From NCBI GenBank assembly GCA_025766275.1, contig JAFKAC010000004.1, positions 868,001 to 932,000 of the forward strand: a stretch of DNA of 64,000 bases, given 5' to 3'. Shown in pieces: positions 34,801 through 45,625 of this stretch. This DNA is from Lactarius indigo. Lineage: Eukaryota > Basidiomycota > Agaricomycetes > Russulales > Russulaceae. The notes beneath the pieces are model-generated. The model was given only the letters and a program-made list of their open reading frames with translations, searched no databases and was not told where the DNA came from. The position numbers and the translations under genes were made by a program. Every line of letters starts with the position of its first letter. Position 1 is the first letter of the stretch.

Positions 34801-36569
34801 ATGTCTCCCAAGAGCCTGAGGTCCCAGGGTGCTCCTGAGCCTCAGGAAGAAACGCCTCTGTTGCACGATGGAAATTCACCACGAACAGAAACACCACTTC
34901 CTATTACCCAAATCGTCGTCTTGCTCATCTTACAGCTCTGTGAGCCCATGACGTCTCTTTCTATTAACCCCTACATAAACCAGGTATGTCCTTCACTCCG
35001 CATGGGTACACAAGTTGTTAGTAACCGCCTCAGCTTGTCAGTGAGCTCCCAGTTGTTGGCGGTGACGAAAGAAAGGTTGGATACTACGCGGGATTCATAG
35101 TATGTCTCGTCTGTTTTCCACTCATCCGTAACACGCTGAAATAATCCGTAGGTATCCTTGTATTTTGCTGCTGAGGCAGTTACTGTACTTCAATGGAGCC
35201 GCCTTTCCGACTACATAGGCCGTAAGCCCGTGCTCTTATGCGGCCTTCTCGGTACCGTCCTCTCTAGCGTCCTGTTTGGCCTTTCCCGTTCTTTCTCGGC
35301 GCTTGTCTTCAGGTGTGTCTCGGATCTTGGAAAATCTTTCACTCTAATCGGGCTAGTCTAGCCGTTGTTTGCATGGCATGCTTAATGGAAACATCGGTGT
35401 CATGAAGAGCATGATGGCCGATCTCACTGACGAAACCAACATGGCACGCGGCTTCTCATTGATACCAGTAACCTGGGCTATCGGTAGTACCATAGGGTTT
35501 GGCATACCGTTTCTTTCCTTTGTTATTCCGCTAATATCCGGTCCTATAGGCCCTTCATTGGCGGTGTGCTTTCGCGCCCACAAGATCGTTGGCCAAATGT
35601 CTTCTCGCATCCTTTCTGGGGAGAATACCCATACTTCCTGCCATGTCTCGCCACCGCTGCATACGCTCTCCTATCATCTATTCTGGCTGCGATTTTCTTG
35701 AAAGAGGTTGGCTCTCTGCTCTTCGGGAATCATTCTACTGACACGCTCGCCTAGACTGTGAATACCATCCCCTCCACGAAACCCAGCGCCGAAGTCAACT
35801 CGAACTTTCCCCGAGTGGGAGAGGGAGAAATATCGGATCTAAAGGATTCGGGGAGGCCGCTACCATTGCGCGCTCTGTTAACGAGACCAGTCGTAGTATC
35901 GATTGCGAACTACTGCATGATTTCGCTGCTCGAGATAATCGCTGTAACTCTTATCCCACTCGTCTGGTCAACATCGGTTGAATTCGGTGGGCTCGGCATG
36001 AGTCCTGCATCCATTGGTTTATGGATGACAGGATACGGGATCACGAATGGCATCTTTCAATTCGTCGCTTTCCCGCATATCATCGAGCGCCTCGGCCCAC
36101 GGCGCGTCTTTATCGCCGGCACCTTCTGTTTTATCCCGGTATACATGATGTTCCCCTTCGAAAACCTAGCGCTACATGGTTCCTTTCGCGGCGGAAACGT
36201 AACTGCAGGGCTGCTCATGGTACTGCAGCTCTCGGCGATAGGCTTCTCTGATATGGGGTTCAGTAAGTTCCCTAGCACGTCACTTTTCCGATGGTCACTG
36301 AAGCGGTGCGGATTGATTAAGGCACGATATTTATGTACATATCTTCCGCCGCCCCTAACAAGCAGTCTCTCGGCGCTACGAATGGACTTGCGCAGACGAT
36401 GGTCTCGATTCAGCGCACGGTCGGACCTGCTACTGCCGCGTCGCTGTTTGCATACTCACTGGACAACAGCATCTTGGGGGGAAACCTTACGTATGTGGTA
36501 CTTCCCGCTGTTGTGTTGGTCGGGCTGGGCGTCGCTGTGCAGCTTCCGAGGATTACTCGAAAACGATAA
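34801..36569 (+). CDS. MFS transporter, paralog C
   Basis: This is an intact major facilitator permease of the local family, substrate unknown. Exons are 34801-34983, 35034-35099, 35152-35312, 35362-35496, 35550-35706, 35755-36262 and 36322-36569, giving 485 aa. The signature loop is SRLSDYIGRKPVLL, with EETPLLHDG at the N-terminus. The central loop is two residues shorter than in D-F. Helix 7 (LLEIIAVTLIPLVW) places it closest to paralog D, the next gene downstream, from which it is separated by only 648 bp. The last exon's acceptor is AAG rather than CAG or TAG. It is head-to-tail with D, E and F. Confidence 0.93.
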
Positions 36570-37217
36570 ATTCACGAAAATGCGTAGGTCGTGTTCGACG
36601 CGCATGACTTTGTATGATCTTAGACGAGCTCATGACATATTGAGGACAAAAGCGTTATTCTTTCACATTCGCCTTTCGTCCCATCCTCGTTGTTGATTGG
36701 TCGCCGCAAGGGTCGCAGTCTCGTTTAAAACGTGCACATGTACTTGTCCTTCTCAAGGCACATGGGGAATGGTCATGTCCCGAACACTTATACGACGCAT
36801 CTAGTCGCAACTTGGAACTCGCTGGCAGCTTTTCAGTGGTCGTCGTGTTACGACCTTAACTTGGACTTTAAGTGAATCATTTCAAGCTTAGCGCTCATGG
36901 TCCAGTCCTGCCAGAATCGCATGCGCACCAGCAGCCTCGTCAAGGGGGAGTGAATCGATTTAGGTACTCCGCACCCCAGGATAAAAACAGTTCAAAAAAA
37001 GAGGGTCACGTGTCTATTGTCAGTTACTAAATAAGGACCAAAATTGATGGAAACAGACGGCCACCTCCGATGATGAACGTCGATGAACATTCAAGCTTCT
37101 TTCTTGAAGCGAATATACTCCGGATTCACAACCCACTGGCTTGCGTTTCATGGTTGTCATCTATAAATATGCATCACTGGCATACTACCCCGGGATCTCA
37201 TTGGAGCCTGCACTCAA
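36570..37217. other. Intergenic spacer between MFS C and D
   Basis: It holds the 3' flank of C and the promoter of D. No additional gene is seen. Confidence 0.55.
37162..37167 (+). promoter_or_regulatory. TATA box of MFS D
   Basis: TATAAA lies 51 bp before the ATG at 37218, in the same ATCTATAAAT context as upstream of MFS A and E. Confidence 0.65.
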
Positions 37218-39002
37218 ATGACCCCCAGGCGCAAGAGGTCCCGAGGTGCCCCTGAGCCTGAGGAAGAAACGCCTCTTCTGCACGATGGGAGCGCACCACG
37301 AACAGAAACACCTCTTCCTATCACCCAAATTGTCGTCTTGCTCATGTTGCTGCTCTGTGAGCCCATCACGTCTCTGTCTATTAACCCCTACATAAACCAG
37401 GTATGCTCTTGACTTTCCATGAGTATATAAGTCGTCGTGAACTGCCTCAGCTTGTCAGTGAGCTCCCTATCGTTGGAGGTGACGAAAGAAAGGTCGGATA
37501 CTACACAGGGCTAATAGTATGTCTCGTCTGTTCTCCACTCCTTCGTATCGCTGACCAAGGCTCCAACTGTATTCATAGGTGTCCTTGTATTTTGCTGCTG
37601 AGGCGGTTACCATACTCCAATGGAGCCGTCTTTCTGACAAAATAGGCCGAAAGCCTGTACTCCTATGTGGCCTTTTAGGTATCGTCGTCTCCAGCATTTT
37701 CTTTGGCCTTTCCCGTTCTCTCTCGGCGCTTGTCTTCAGGTGTGTTCGGCTCGGATCCTGGGATTGTTCACTATAACTGGGTTAATATAGTCGTTGTTTG
37801 AATGGCATGCTCAATGGAAACATTGGTGTCATGAAGAGTATGATGGCGGAGCTCACTGACGAAACCAACATGGCACGAGGCTTTTCGTTAATAACAGTCA
37901 CTTGGGCTGTCGGTAGCACCATAGGGTGAGACACCACTCCTTTCCCTTTTTCTTTGATTAATATCCGTATCCCTAGGCCATTCATTGGTGGTGTGCTATC
38001 GCGCCCACAGGATCGTTGGCCACGCGTCTTCTCCCATCCTTTCTGGGGACAATACCCATACTTCCTGCCATGTCTCGCCACCGCTGCATACGCTCTCCTA
38101 TCATTTATTCTGGCTGCGATTTTCTTGAAGGAGGTTGGCTCTATACTCTTTCAGAAGGCGCTCTACTGACGCGCTCTCTTAGACTGTGAATGGCGACCCC
38201 GTCATGAAGCCCAGCACCGAGGTCAACTCAGACCTTCCCCGAGTGGGAGAGGGAGAAATGCTGGATGGACCTGCGATGAACACGGAGAGGCCGCTACCAT
38301 TGCACGCTCTGCTAACGAGACCAGTCGTGATATCGATTGCAAATTTCTGCATGATTTCGTTGCTCGAGATAACTGCCGTAACTCTTGTCCCACTTATCTG
38401 GTCAACAACAGTCGATTTTGGCGGGCTCGGCATGAGTCCCGTGTCTATTGGTTTGTGGATGGCAGGTTATGGATTCACGAACGGCATCTTCCAATTCGTC
38501 GCCTTCCCGCGCATGGTCGGGCGCCTCGGCCCGCAGCATGTCTTTATGGCCAGCACCCTTTGTTTTATCCCAGTCTACATTATGTTCCCCTTCGAAAACC
38601 TAGCGCTATATCATCCCTTCCGCGGTGCAAACGTGATCGCGGGGCTTCTCATTATTCTGCAGCTCTCGGCGATGGCTATCTGTGACATGGGATTCAGTAA
38701 GTTACCCAGTAGCTTACTTTTTCCGACGATCACTGAAGTGGTGCGGATCGCCAGGCGTGATATTTATGTACATATCATCAGCTGTTCCCAATAAGCAGTC
38801 CCTCGGCGCTACTAATGGACTCGCGCAGACGATGGTCTCAATTCAGCGCGCGATCGGACCTGCTGCTGCCGCGTCGCTGTTTGCATTCTCACTGGACAAC
38901 AACATCTTGGGAGGAAAATTCACGTATGTAGTGCTTCCCCCCATTGTATTGGTTGGGCTGGGCGTCGCTGTGCAGCTTCCGAAGACCACTTGGAAACAAT
39001 GA
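37218..39002 (+). CDS. MFS transporter, paralog D
   Basis: This is an intact major facilitator permease of the local family. Exons are 37218-37400, 37451-37516, 37579-37739, 37791-37925, 37977-38133, 38183-38696 and 38755-39002, giving 487 aa. The signature loop is SRLSDKIGRKPVLL. It pairs with paralog C by the LLEITAVTLVPLIW helix and by its short C-terminus ending TTWKQ. Intron 4 starts GTGAGA where the other copies have GTTTGG, the stronger of the two donors. No frame breaks are seen. The substrate is not deducible. Confidence 0.93.
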
Positions 39003-39717
39003 GTTTTACGAAAAAGGATATGTCAAATTCGATGCCCACTGATCTTGTACGGTCTTGGACAAGCTCATACTGTATAGAGGACGATCACACCGTCCTTTCA
39101 TGTATGTCCTTTGTCTGATCTCCAAGTCTAGTACCGACTATGAATGCTAGATAGCAAATGATTCACTTGGTGAGGCTGATGGGGTTTTGGCGCAGCCCGA
39201 GGGTAAAACAGGGTCACGTGTCCAATTTCAGGTGGGAGCTCAACGTACGGTCAACGTTCAAGTTCAATGGTCAACGGTCACTTGTTTGTGCACGTTTTCT
39301 TTTTAAAACACTTATATTCCAGAGCATGTGGCTACTAGTGGACATATTGTAAATAGAAGGACGAGTGCGTATTTATGAATGCTGATGGCAGCGTGTCAAA
39401 GTCGACTAACTCGCATGGCAGCAATCATGGAACCAATTGAGTATTCATCAACCATCGCACACCAACTCTAGGGCGACAAGTCCTGGTCCTCGATGCTAAG
39501 CCAAAACTGGGAAGACTTTCGATGCAGTGTTCCCAAAAATCGCAGTCGACGTTACGTGGCAAGCCTGGGGGTAAATCAAGAATTTCTATTTCTTCCCTGG
39601 AGCGAGTATGCCTCCGGATTCACCCGGGCCACCCCTTTGGAGCGTGTTTCATGGCTGTTATCTATAAATTTGCCTTACTAGCATACTGGCGCGAGTCTCA
39701 TCGAAGCCCACACTCCA
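39003..39717. other. Intergenic spacer between MFS D and E
   Basis: It holds the 3' flank of D, AT-rich sequence, and a partial R1-type block around 39405-39490 (CAATCATGGAACCAATTGAG..). No gene is recognised. Confidence 0.5.
39663..39668 (+). promoter_or_regulatory. TATA box of MFS E
   Basis: TATAAA in the context ATCTATAAATTT lies 50 bp before the ATG at 39718. Confidence 0.65.
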
Positions 39718-41499
39718 ATGTCCTCCAGGCCCATGAGGTCCCAAGTTACTCCTGAATCTCGGGAAGAAACGCCTCTTCTGCACGATGGAAATGCACCGCG
39801 AACGGAAACACCTCTTCCGATCACCCAGATTGTCATCCTGCTCTTGTGCCAACTCGCTGAGCCCATCACATCACTCTCAATTAACCCCTACGTAAACCAA
39901 GTACGCCCTTCAATTCACATTACTTAGATTTTTGGGAACGTCTATCTCAGCTTGTCAGAGAGCTCCCGATCGTTAGTGGTGACGAGAGAAAGGTCGGGTA
40001 CTATGCAGGGTTCATAGTATGTCTCGTCTCTTCTCCACTCCTCCGTGTCGCGTTGACGGTATTCACAGGTGTCCTTGTATTTTGCTGCTGAGGCAGTTAC
40101 TGTCCTTCAATGGAGCCGCCTTTCTGACAAAGTGGGCCGCAAGCCCGTACTTCTATTCGGCCTTCTAGGTACCATTTTCTCAAGCATCCTTTTTGGCCTT
40201 TCCCGCTCTTTCTGGGCACTTGTCCTCAGGTGTGTGTTCGGCTCGGACCCGCGGTGTAGTTCACTCTGATTAGGTTAGCGTAGCCGTTGTCTGCATGGTA
40301 TGCTTAATGGAAACATTGGCGTCATGAAGAGTATGATGGCAGAGCTCACTGACGAAACCAACATGGCGCGAGCCTTTTCATTAATAACAATAACCTGGGC
40401 TATCGGTAGCACCATGGGGTTTGGAATCTCACTTTTTTGCTCTTCTCCTTGGCTAATATTCCTAGGCCCTTTATTGGTGGCGTGCTGTCGCGGCCACAAG
40501 ACCGATGGCCAGCTGTCTTCTCGCATCCTTTCTGGGGTCAATATCCATACTTTTTACCATGTCTCACCACCGCCGCATATTCCCTTCTGTCATTTACTCT
40601 GGTTGCAATTTTCTTGAAGGAGGTCAGCTCTCTGCTCTTTCAGAAAGTGCTCTGCTGACACGCTCCCTAGACTGTGAATAGCGGCCCCATCACGAAGCCC
40701 AACACCGTGATCGAGTCGGACATTCCCCAAGTGGGAGAGGGAGAAATATTGGACGGACCTGTGAAGGACCAAGAGAGGCCGCTACCGTTGCGCGCCCTGC
40801 TAACGAGACCAGTGGTGGTATCGATTGCGAATTACTGCATGATTTCACTGCTCGATATTATTACCATAGCTCTTATTCCCCTCGTCTGGTCGACGTCGGT
40901 CGAGTCTGGCGGGCTCGGCATGAGCCCGGCATCCATCGGTCTGTGGATATCGGGATATGGGATTACGAACGGCGTCTTTCAATTCGTCGCCTTCCCTCAC
41001 TTTGTTGGGTGCTTCGGCCCGTGGCACGTCTTTATCGCCTGCATCGTCCTTTTTTTGCCGGTGTACATTATGTTTCCTCTCGAGAGCCTGGCATCACGTC
41101 ATTCCAGTCGCAATCTGGAGCTGACAGCAGGGCTGCTCATGATACTGCAGCTCTCGGCAGAAACTTTCGCCAACATGGGATTCGGTGAGTTGCCTAGAAG
41201 CTCACATTGTGGATGATCACTGAGGTGGTGTGGATCGATCAGGCGTGATATTTATGTACATATCATCTGCTGCCCCCAACAGGCGATCTCTCGGCGCTAC
41301 GAATGGAGCCGCGCAGACGATGGTCTCAATTCAGCGCGCGATCGGACCTGCTGCTTCCGCGTCGCTGTTCGCATTCTCACTGGAGAACAACATCTTGGGT
41401 GGAAAATTTGTATATGTGGTGCTGCTCGCCCTTGTGTGGGTTGGGCTAGGTCTTGCTGTGCAGCTTCCGAGGGACATGTGGAAACACAACGAACAGTAA
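39718..41499 (+). CDS. MFS transporter, paralog E
   Basis: This is an intact major facilitator permease of the local family. Exons are 39718-39900, 39951-40016, 40069-40229, 40284-40418, 40466-40622, 40671-41184 and 41243-41499, giving 490 aa. The signature loop is SRLSDKVGRKPVLL. It forms a close pair with paralog F: both have LLCQ.AEPIT in helix 1, PAASASLFAFSLENNILGG-type sequence near the end, and the tail RDMWKHNEQ. The first exon ends in CAA rather than CAG before the donor. A broken piece of the giant GTPase gene follows about 790 bp downstream. Confidence 0.93.
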
Positions 41500-41739
41500 A
41501 TTTATTTATGTACAGGGGCAAGTCGAATATGGTCCAAACTGACCTTGTACGATCCTAATTCGTGTAGTACAGAGGGCATACATATAACTCTTTCGCATTC
41601 GTCCTTTTTGTCATCTGGCTGTTGATAATTTAGCTCCAGCTTGCTCGTCCTTCTCGAGGCATGTGGGCTCCGCGCTGAAGCCCAGATTAAGATGCGTCCG
41701 AAGTCGTGATTCAGAAAATTTTTACCTACCGATTCCCGA

Positions 41740-42010
41740 ATTCACAGAGTTGTAAAGGAACAAAAATCGAGCAGTGCGTGCAACCGTGCGTGTGCGAAGT
41801 AGTACTAAGAGTAGTGCGGCTCGAGAAGGCGGAGTTGTCTACTGTGCTCCAGCCAGCCAAGCGATTACTAATACTCCGCAACCTAGAGGAGCATGCTGCG
41901 CACGTGTGTTACCAAACTTCTCTCTATGGCGGCTTAAAGGGCTACATTGAAGATATCGATATGAAACACCGAGCCGCGTTCTTCGTGTATGCGGAACCTT
42001 GACGAAAACC
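41740..42010 (+). repeat. Dispersed intergenic repeat (family R3), copy 1
   Basis: Ordered blocks are shared with 55745-55985: GCGATTACTAATA, CTCCGCAACC versus CCTGCAACCC, GTGTTACCAAACT-CTCTC and GGCTACATTGAA. The first part (AAGGAACAAAAATCGAG) also occurs at about 45047. It always lies downstream of an MFS gene or MFS relic. Confidence 0.6.
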
Positions 42011-42129
42011 CCTTTATGGATATAAAGTTATTTCATAAATATCAAGATAAGTATTGTACCCAGAGTCCTGGACCATCACACATCGATCCGCTGATTCGGT
42101 TTTCATCATCGGAAAACCAAGCTTGCAGT

Positions 42130-42245
42130 ATTGCTCACCGAGATGGGTTATTGTTATTTTTGATCCAATTGTATTGTCTCATTGTTTATACTGGGTTCTG
42201 GGTTCTGGGATACTCGAGACAATTAGTTGGTAAGTAATTGCGATA
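42130..42245 (+). repeat. Short dispersed repeat (family R2), copy 2
   Basis: It shares the ATTTTTGATCC-ATTGTAT core and AATTAGTTGGTAAGTAATT end with 17083-17160 and 56085-56170. This copy has an internal duplication of GGGTTCTGG. Confidence 0.55.
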
Positions 42246-42279
42246 CAGAATGACCCCCTGTGTGCTGCAGTGGGTCATA

Positions 42280-42560
42280 TTCAGGTGGTGAGAACCCTCC
42301 GATATCTCACTTTTCTCACCTTAATGGTCTGTTAGATAGGTACCTCACGTCGAATTGTGCGACCAAGTGGTTGCGCTCTTGGCGCACTGTTGTTCGCTCG
42401 ACACCGCTAGTCACTAGTCACTCATCGATGTCTGGAACGACGACTCGGAAGACGGCGACACTAACCCTGTAGATATATACGGCGATTCAGAAAATGTTAT
42501 TGCGGTCACAACAACGCACTAGAGGAGAGCGCAGTCTCACGTCTCGGATTTTCAGTGACC
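42280..42560 (+). pseudogene. Giant GTPase gene relic (end of exon 5 to exon 6)
   Basis: GTACCTCACG..TGTGCGACCAAGTGGTTGCGCT corresponds to the start of exon 6 of the giant gene, after an intron like that between exons 5 and 6. A degraded form of the Asp/Glu-rich segment follows (TGGAACGACGACTCGGAAGACGGC..) up to CACGTCTCGGATTTTCAG, the exon 6 end. Small indels and stop codons break every frame. It lies just downstream of intact MFS E. Confidence 0.85.
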
Positions 42561-42911
42561 CAGACATTAAAAATGTCGCAAAAACCTCGGGAAAGGGTTT
42601 ATAATTAGTCCCGGTTGTAACCGGCATTAATTATTATCAGATTACAACTGTTTCCATGACAACTCAAGTGACAACAACTCATAAAATATTCCCGCAACTG
42701 AAATCGTGATCGATGATACAGTATCAAAAAATCACTAAATGATTTTTAGAGCCTCAACAAAGCATCTCATCCACTCCAAAATTTGCGTACTCATAGCCAG
42801 CTGAATTCACTGTCCTCTGAAGATTTCTATGTATCTTTTCCTATTTTATTTTAGGACGCAGGAGATGTCCCAGTTTGTGTGCATATCGCCGACTTCGATT
42901 TCGTTATCATC

Positions 42912-42917
42912 GATAAA
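42912..42917 (+). promoter_or_regulatory. TATA-like element of MFS F
   Basis: GATAAA replaces the TATAAA found at this place in the other paralogs. The flanking AAATTTTCGTC-TACTGGC is conserved. It is 57 bp before the ATG. Confidence 0.45.
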
Positions 42918-42973
42918 TTTTCGTCATACTGGCGCTGGATCTCATTGGAACCCACATCTCAACGCGCACTCCG

Positions 42974-44760
42974 ATGCCCCCTAGGAAGTCCCAAGGTACC
43001 CCTGAACTTGAGGAAGAAACGCCTCTTCTGGGCGATGGAAACACATCACGAACGGAAACACCTCTTCCGATTACCCAGATCGTCATCCTGCTCTTGTGCC
43101 AGATCGCTGAGCCCATCACGTATCTCTCGATCAATCCCTACATAAACCAGGTATGCCCCTTCAATTCACATTACTTATGTTGTTAGAAACGCCTACCTCA
43201 GCTCGTCAGTGAGCTCCCAATCGTTGGTGGTGACGAGAGAAAGGTCGGGTACTATGCAGGGTTCATAGTATGTCTCGTCTCTTCTCTACTCTCCCGTGGC
43301 GCGCTGACGGTATTCATAGGTGTCCTTGTATTTTGCTGCTGAGGCAGTTACTGTTCTCCAATGGAGCCGTCTTTCTGACAAAATAGGCCGCAAGCCTGTA
43401 CTTTTATGTGGCCTTCTTGGTACCGTCGCCTCGGGAATCCTGTTTGGCCTTTCCCGCTCTTTCTGGGCACTTGTCCTCAGGTGTGTGTTCGGCTCAGATC
43501 CGGGGAGTTGTTCACTCTAACTGAGTTAGCGTAGTCGTTGTTTGCATGGTATGCTCAATGGAAATATTGGCGTCATGAAGAGTATGATGGCGGAGCTCAC
43601 CGATGAAACCAACATGGCACGAGGCTTTTCATTGATACCTGTAACTTGGGCTGTCGGTAGCACCGTAGGGTTTGGCATGTCACCTCTTTTCTTTGTTCTT
43701 TGGCTGATATTCGGATCCCTAGGCCCTTCATCGGTGGTGTGCTATCGCGGCCACAGGATCGTTGGCCAAATGTCTTCTCGCATCCTTTTTGGGGCGAATT
43801 CCCATACCTTTTGCCATGTCTCGCCACCTCTGCGTATACTCTCATATTATTTATTCTGGCTGCGATTTTCTTGAAGGAGGTTGGCTCTCTGCTCTTTCAG
43901 AAAGTGCTCTGCTGACACGCTCGCCTAGACTGTGAGTACCGACTCCGCAATGAAGACCAACACTGAGATCGGCTCGGACGTTCCCCAAATGGGAGAGGGA
44001 GAAATGCTGGATGGAAATGTGACGGACCAAGAGAGGTTGCTGCCACTGCGCGCCCTGCTAACGAGACCAGTGGTGGTATCGATTGCGAATTACTGCATGA
44101 TTTCACTGCTCGATATTGTTGCTCGATCTCTTATCCCGCTCGTCTGGTCAACATCAGTCGAGTTTGGTGGGCTCGGGATGAGCCCGGCATCTATCGGTTT
44201 GTGGACATCAGGATATGGGATTACGAACGGCATCTTTCAATTCGTCGCCCTCCCGCGCATCGTCGGGCGCCTCGGTCCACGGCCCGTCTTTATCGCCTGC
44301 ATCATCATTTTTTCCCCACTGTACACTATTTTTCCTCTCGAGAGCATGGCGTTACGTCATTCCAGTCGCAAACTAAATCCGACAGCAGGGCTGCTCATGA
44401 TACTGCAGCTCTCGGTAGCAACTTTCGCTAACATGGGATTCGGTAAGTTGTCTAGAAGATTACATCGTGGGGGGTGGTCACTGAAGTTGTGCGTAACGAC
44501 CAGGCGTGATATTTATGTACATATCATCTGCTGCCCCCAACAGGCGATCTCTTGGCGCTACGAATGGAGTCGCGCAGACGATGGTCTCGATTCAGCGCGC
44601 GATCGGACCTGCTGCTTCCGCGTCGCTGTTCGCATTCTCACTGGAGAACAACATCTTAAGTGGAAATTTTGTGTATGTGGCGCTGCTCGCCCTTGTGGGA
44701 GTTGGGCTGGGTGGTGCTGTGCAACTTCCGAGGGACATGTGGAAACATAACGAACAGTGA
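42974..44760 (+). CDS. MFS transporter, paralog F
   Basis: This is an intact major facilitator permease of the local family. Exons are 42974-43150, 43202-43267, 43320-43480, 43535-43669, 43723-43879, 43929-44442 and 44504-44760, giving 488 aa. The signature loop is SRLSDKIGRKPVLL. The N-terminus has PLLGDG where the other paralogs have PLLHDG. It is the sister of paralog E (same RDMWKHNEQ tail). The giant GTPase copy 2 starts 866 bp downstream on the same strand, the only intact MFS-GTPase neighbour pair in the window with nothing in between. Confidence 0.93.
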
Positions 44761-45625
44761 GCTCATGAACAGTGGGGGGAAGGGGGGGGGGCAAATCAAA
44801 CACGGTTCGAGCTGACCTTGTACGATTAGAAAATTCATATAGAACAGAGAACGGACAAATAACCTACTTCTTTCACACTCATCCTTTGTTGCTGTCTGGG
44901 AGTTATCAACTTGCTCGTCCTCTTCGAGGCACGTGGGATCCACGCTGAAGCCCGGATTAAGAAGATGCGTCTGACGTCGTGATCCGGCAATTTCGGCAAG
45001 TTCTATAAGCGGATTCTGGGTCCTTTCAAAGTCGCGGAGTCGTCAAGGAACAAAAATCGAGTGTTGGAGCATGCGTATGCGAAGCAGTACAGCTCGAGAA
45101 GGAGGCACTAATCATCGGAAAGATTTTTGAGACAACCCGAATCGGTTTTTTTAACAACGACCGCTACAGGTGAAAGGCGACGTCCGCTGTCTTCAACCTG
45201 AGTGTTCGCTGCGATGAGAACTCAGCTTAAAAAAAGCAATCAGGCGCCGGGATGCCTCTTGACACTGTCTTGACGCCGTCAGAAACCCGGGCCACCATAT
45301 CCGCCACGCACATTCTTCTCCGCACCCTTGTCCGCACCGAGGTTACGAATGACGAACACGGACTGGCGATAGCCCAACATCTCCCCGTAGACACGGAAAT
45401 AGGGGTCTCCAAATTCCAAATCTACAACTAATCGCAATACCGTACAGGCCTGTCTTTATGTTGGTGATTATGCTGTTGAGATCAAGGTTGAGATGATGAC
45501 TTGAGACCACGTGCGCGGCGCGGCAGCAGTCACAACCTTCCAATCGAACCGGTCTTGGAACATCCAAATATCCCTTTATGTCGACTCGACTTGCCATTGG
45601 CGTTCCTTCCTTCCTTTAGACCCTC
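44761..45625. other. Intergenic region between MFS F and giant GTPase copy 2
   Basis: The 3' flank of F (with a G-run near 44775) is followed by a partial R3 block (about 45010-45120) and the promoter side of the giant gene. Short minus-strand frames at 45227-45597 are not recognised. Confidence 0.5.

Larger units (their letters stand above)
41500..42973. other. Intergenic region between MFS E and F
   Basis: It contains a segment (41740-42010) related to 55745-55985 and to 45010-45120, an R2 repeat copy, a giant-GTPase relic (42280-42560) and AT-rich sequence before MFS F. Confidence 0.55.
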
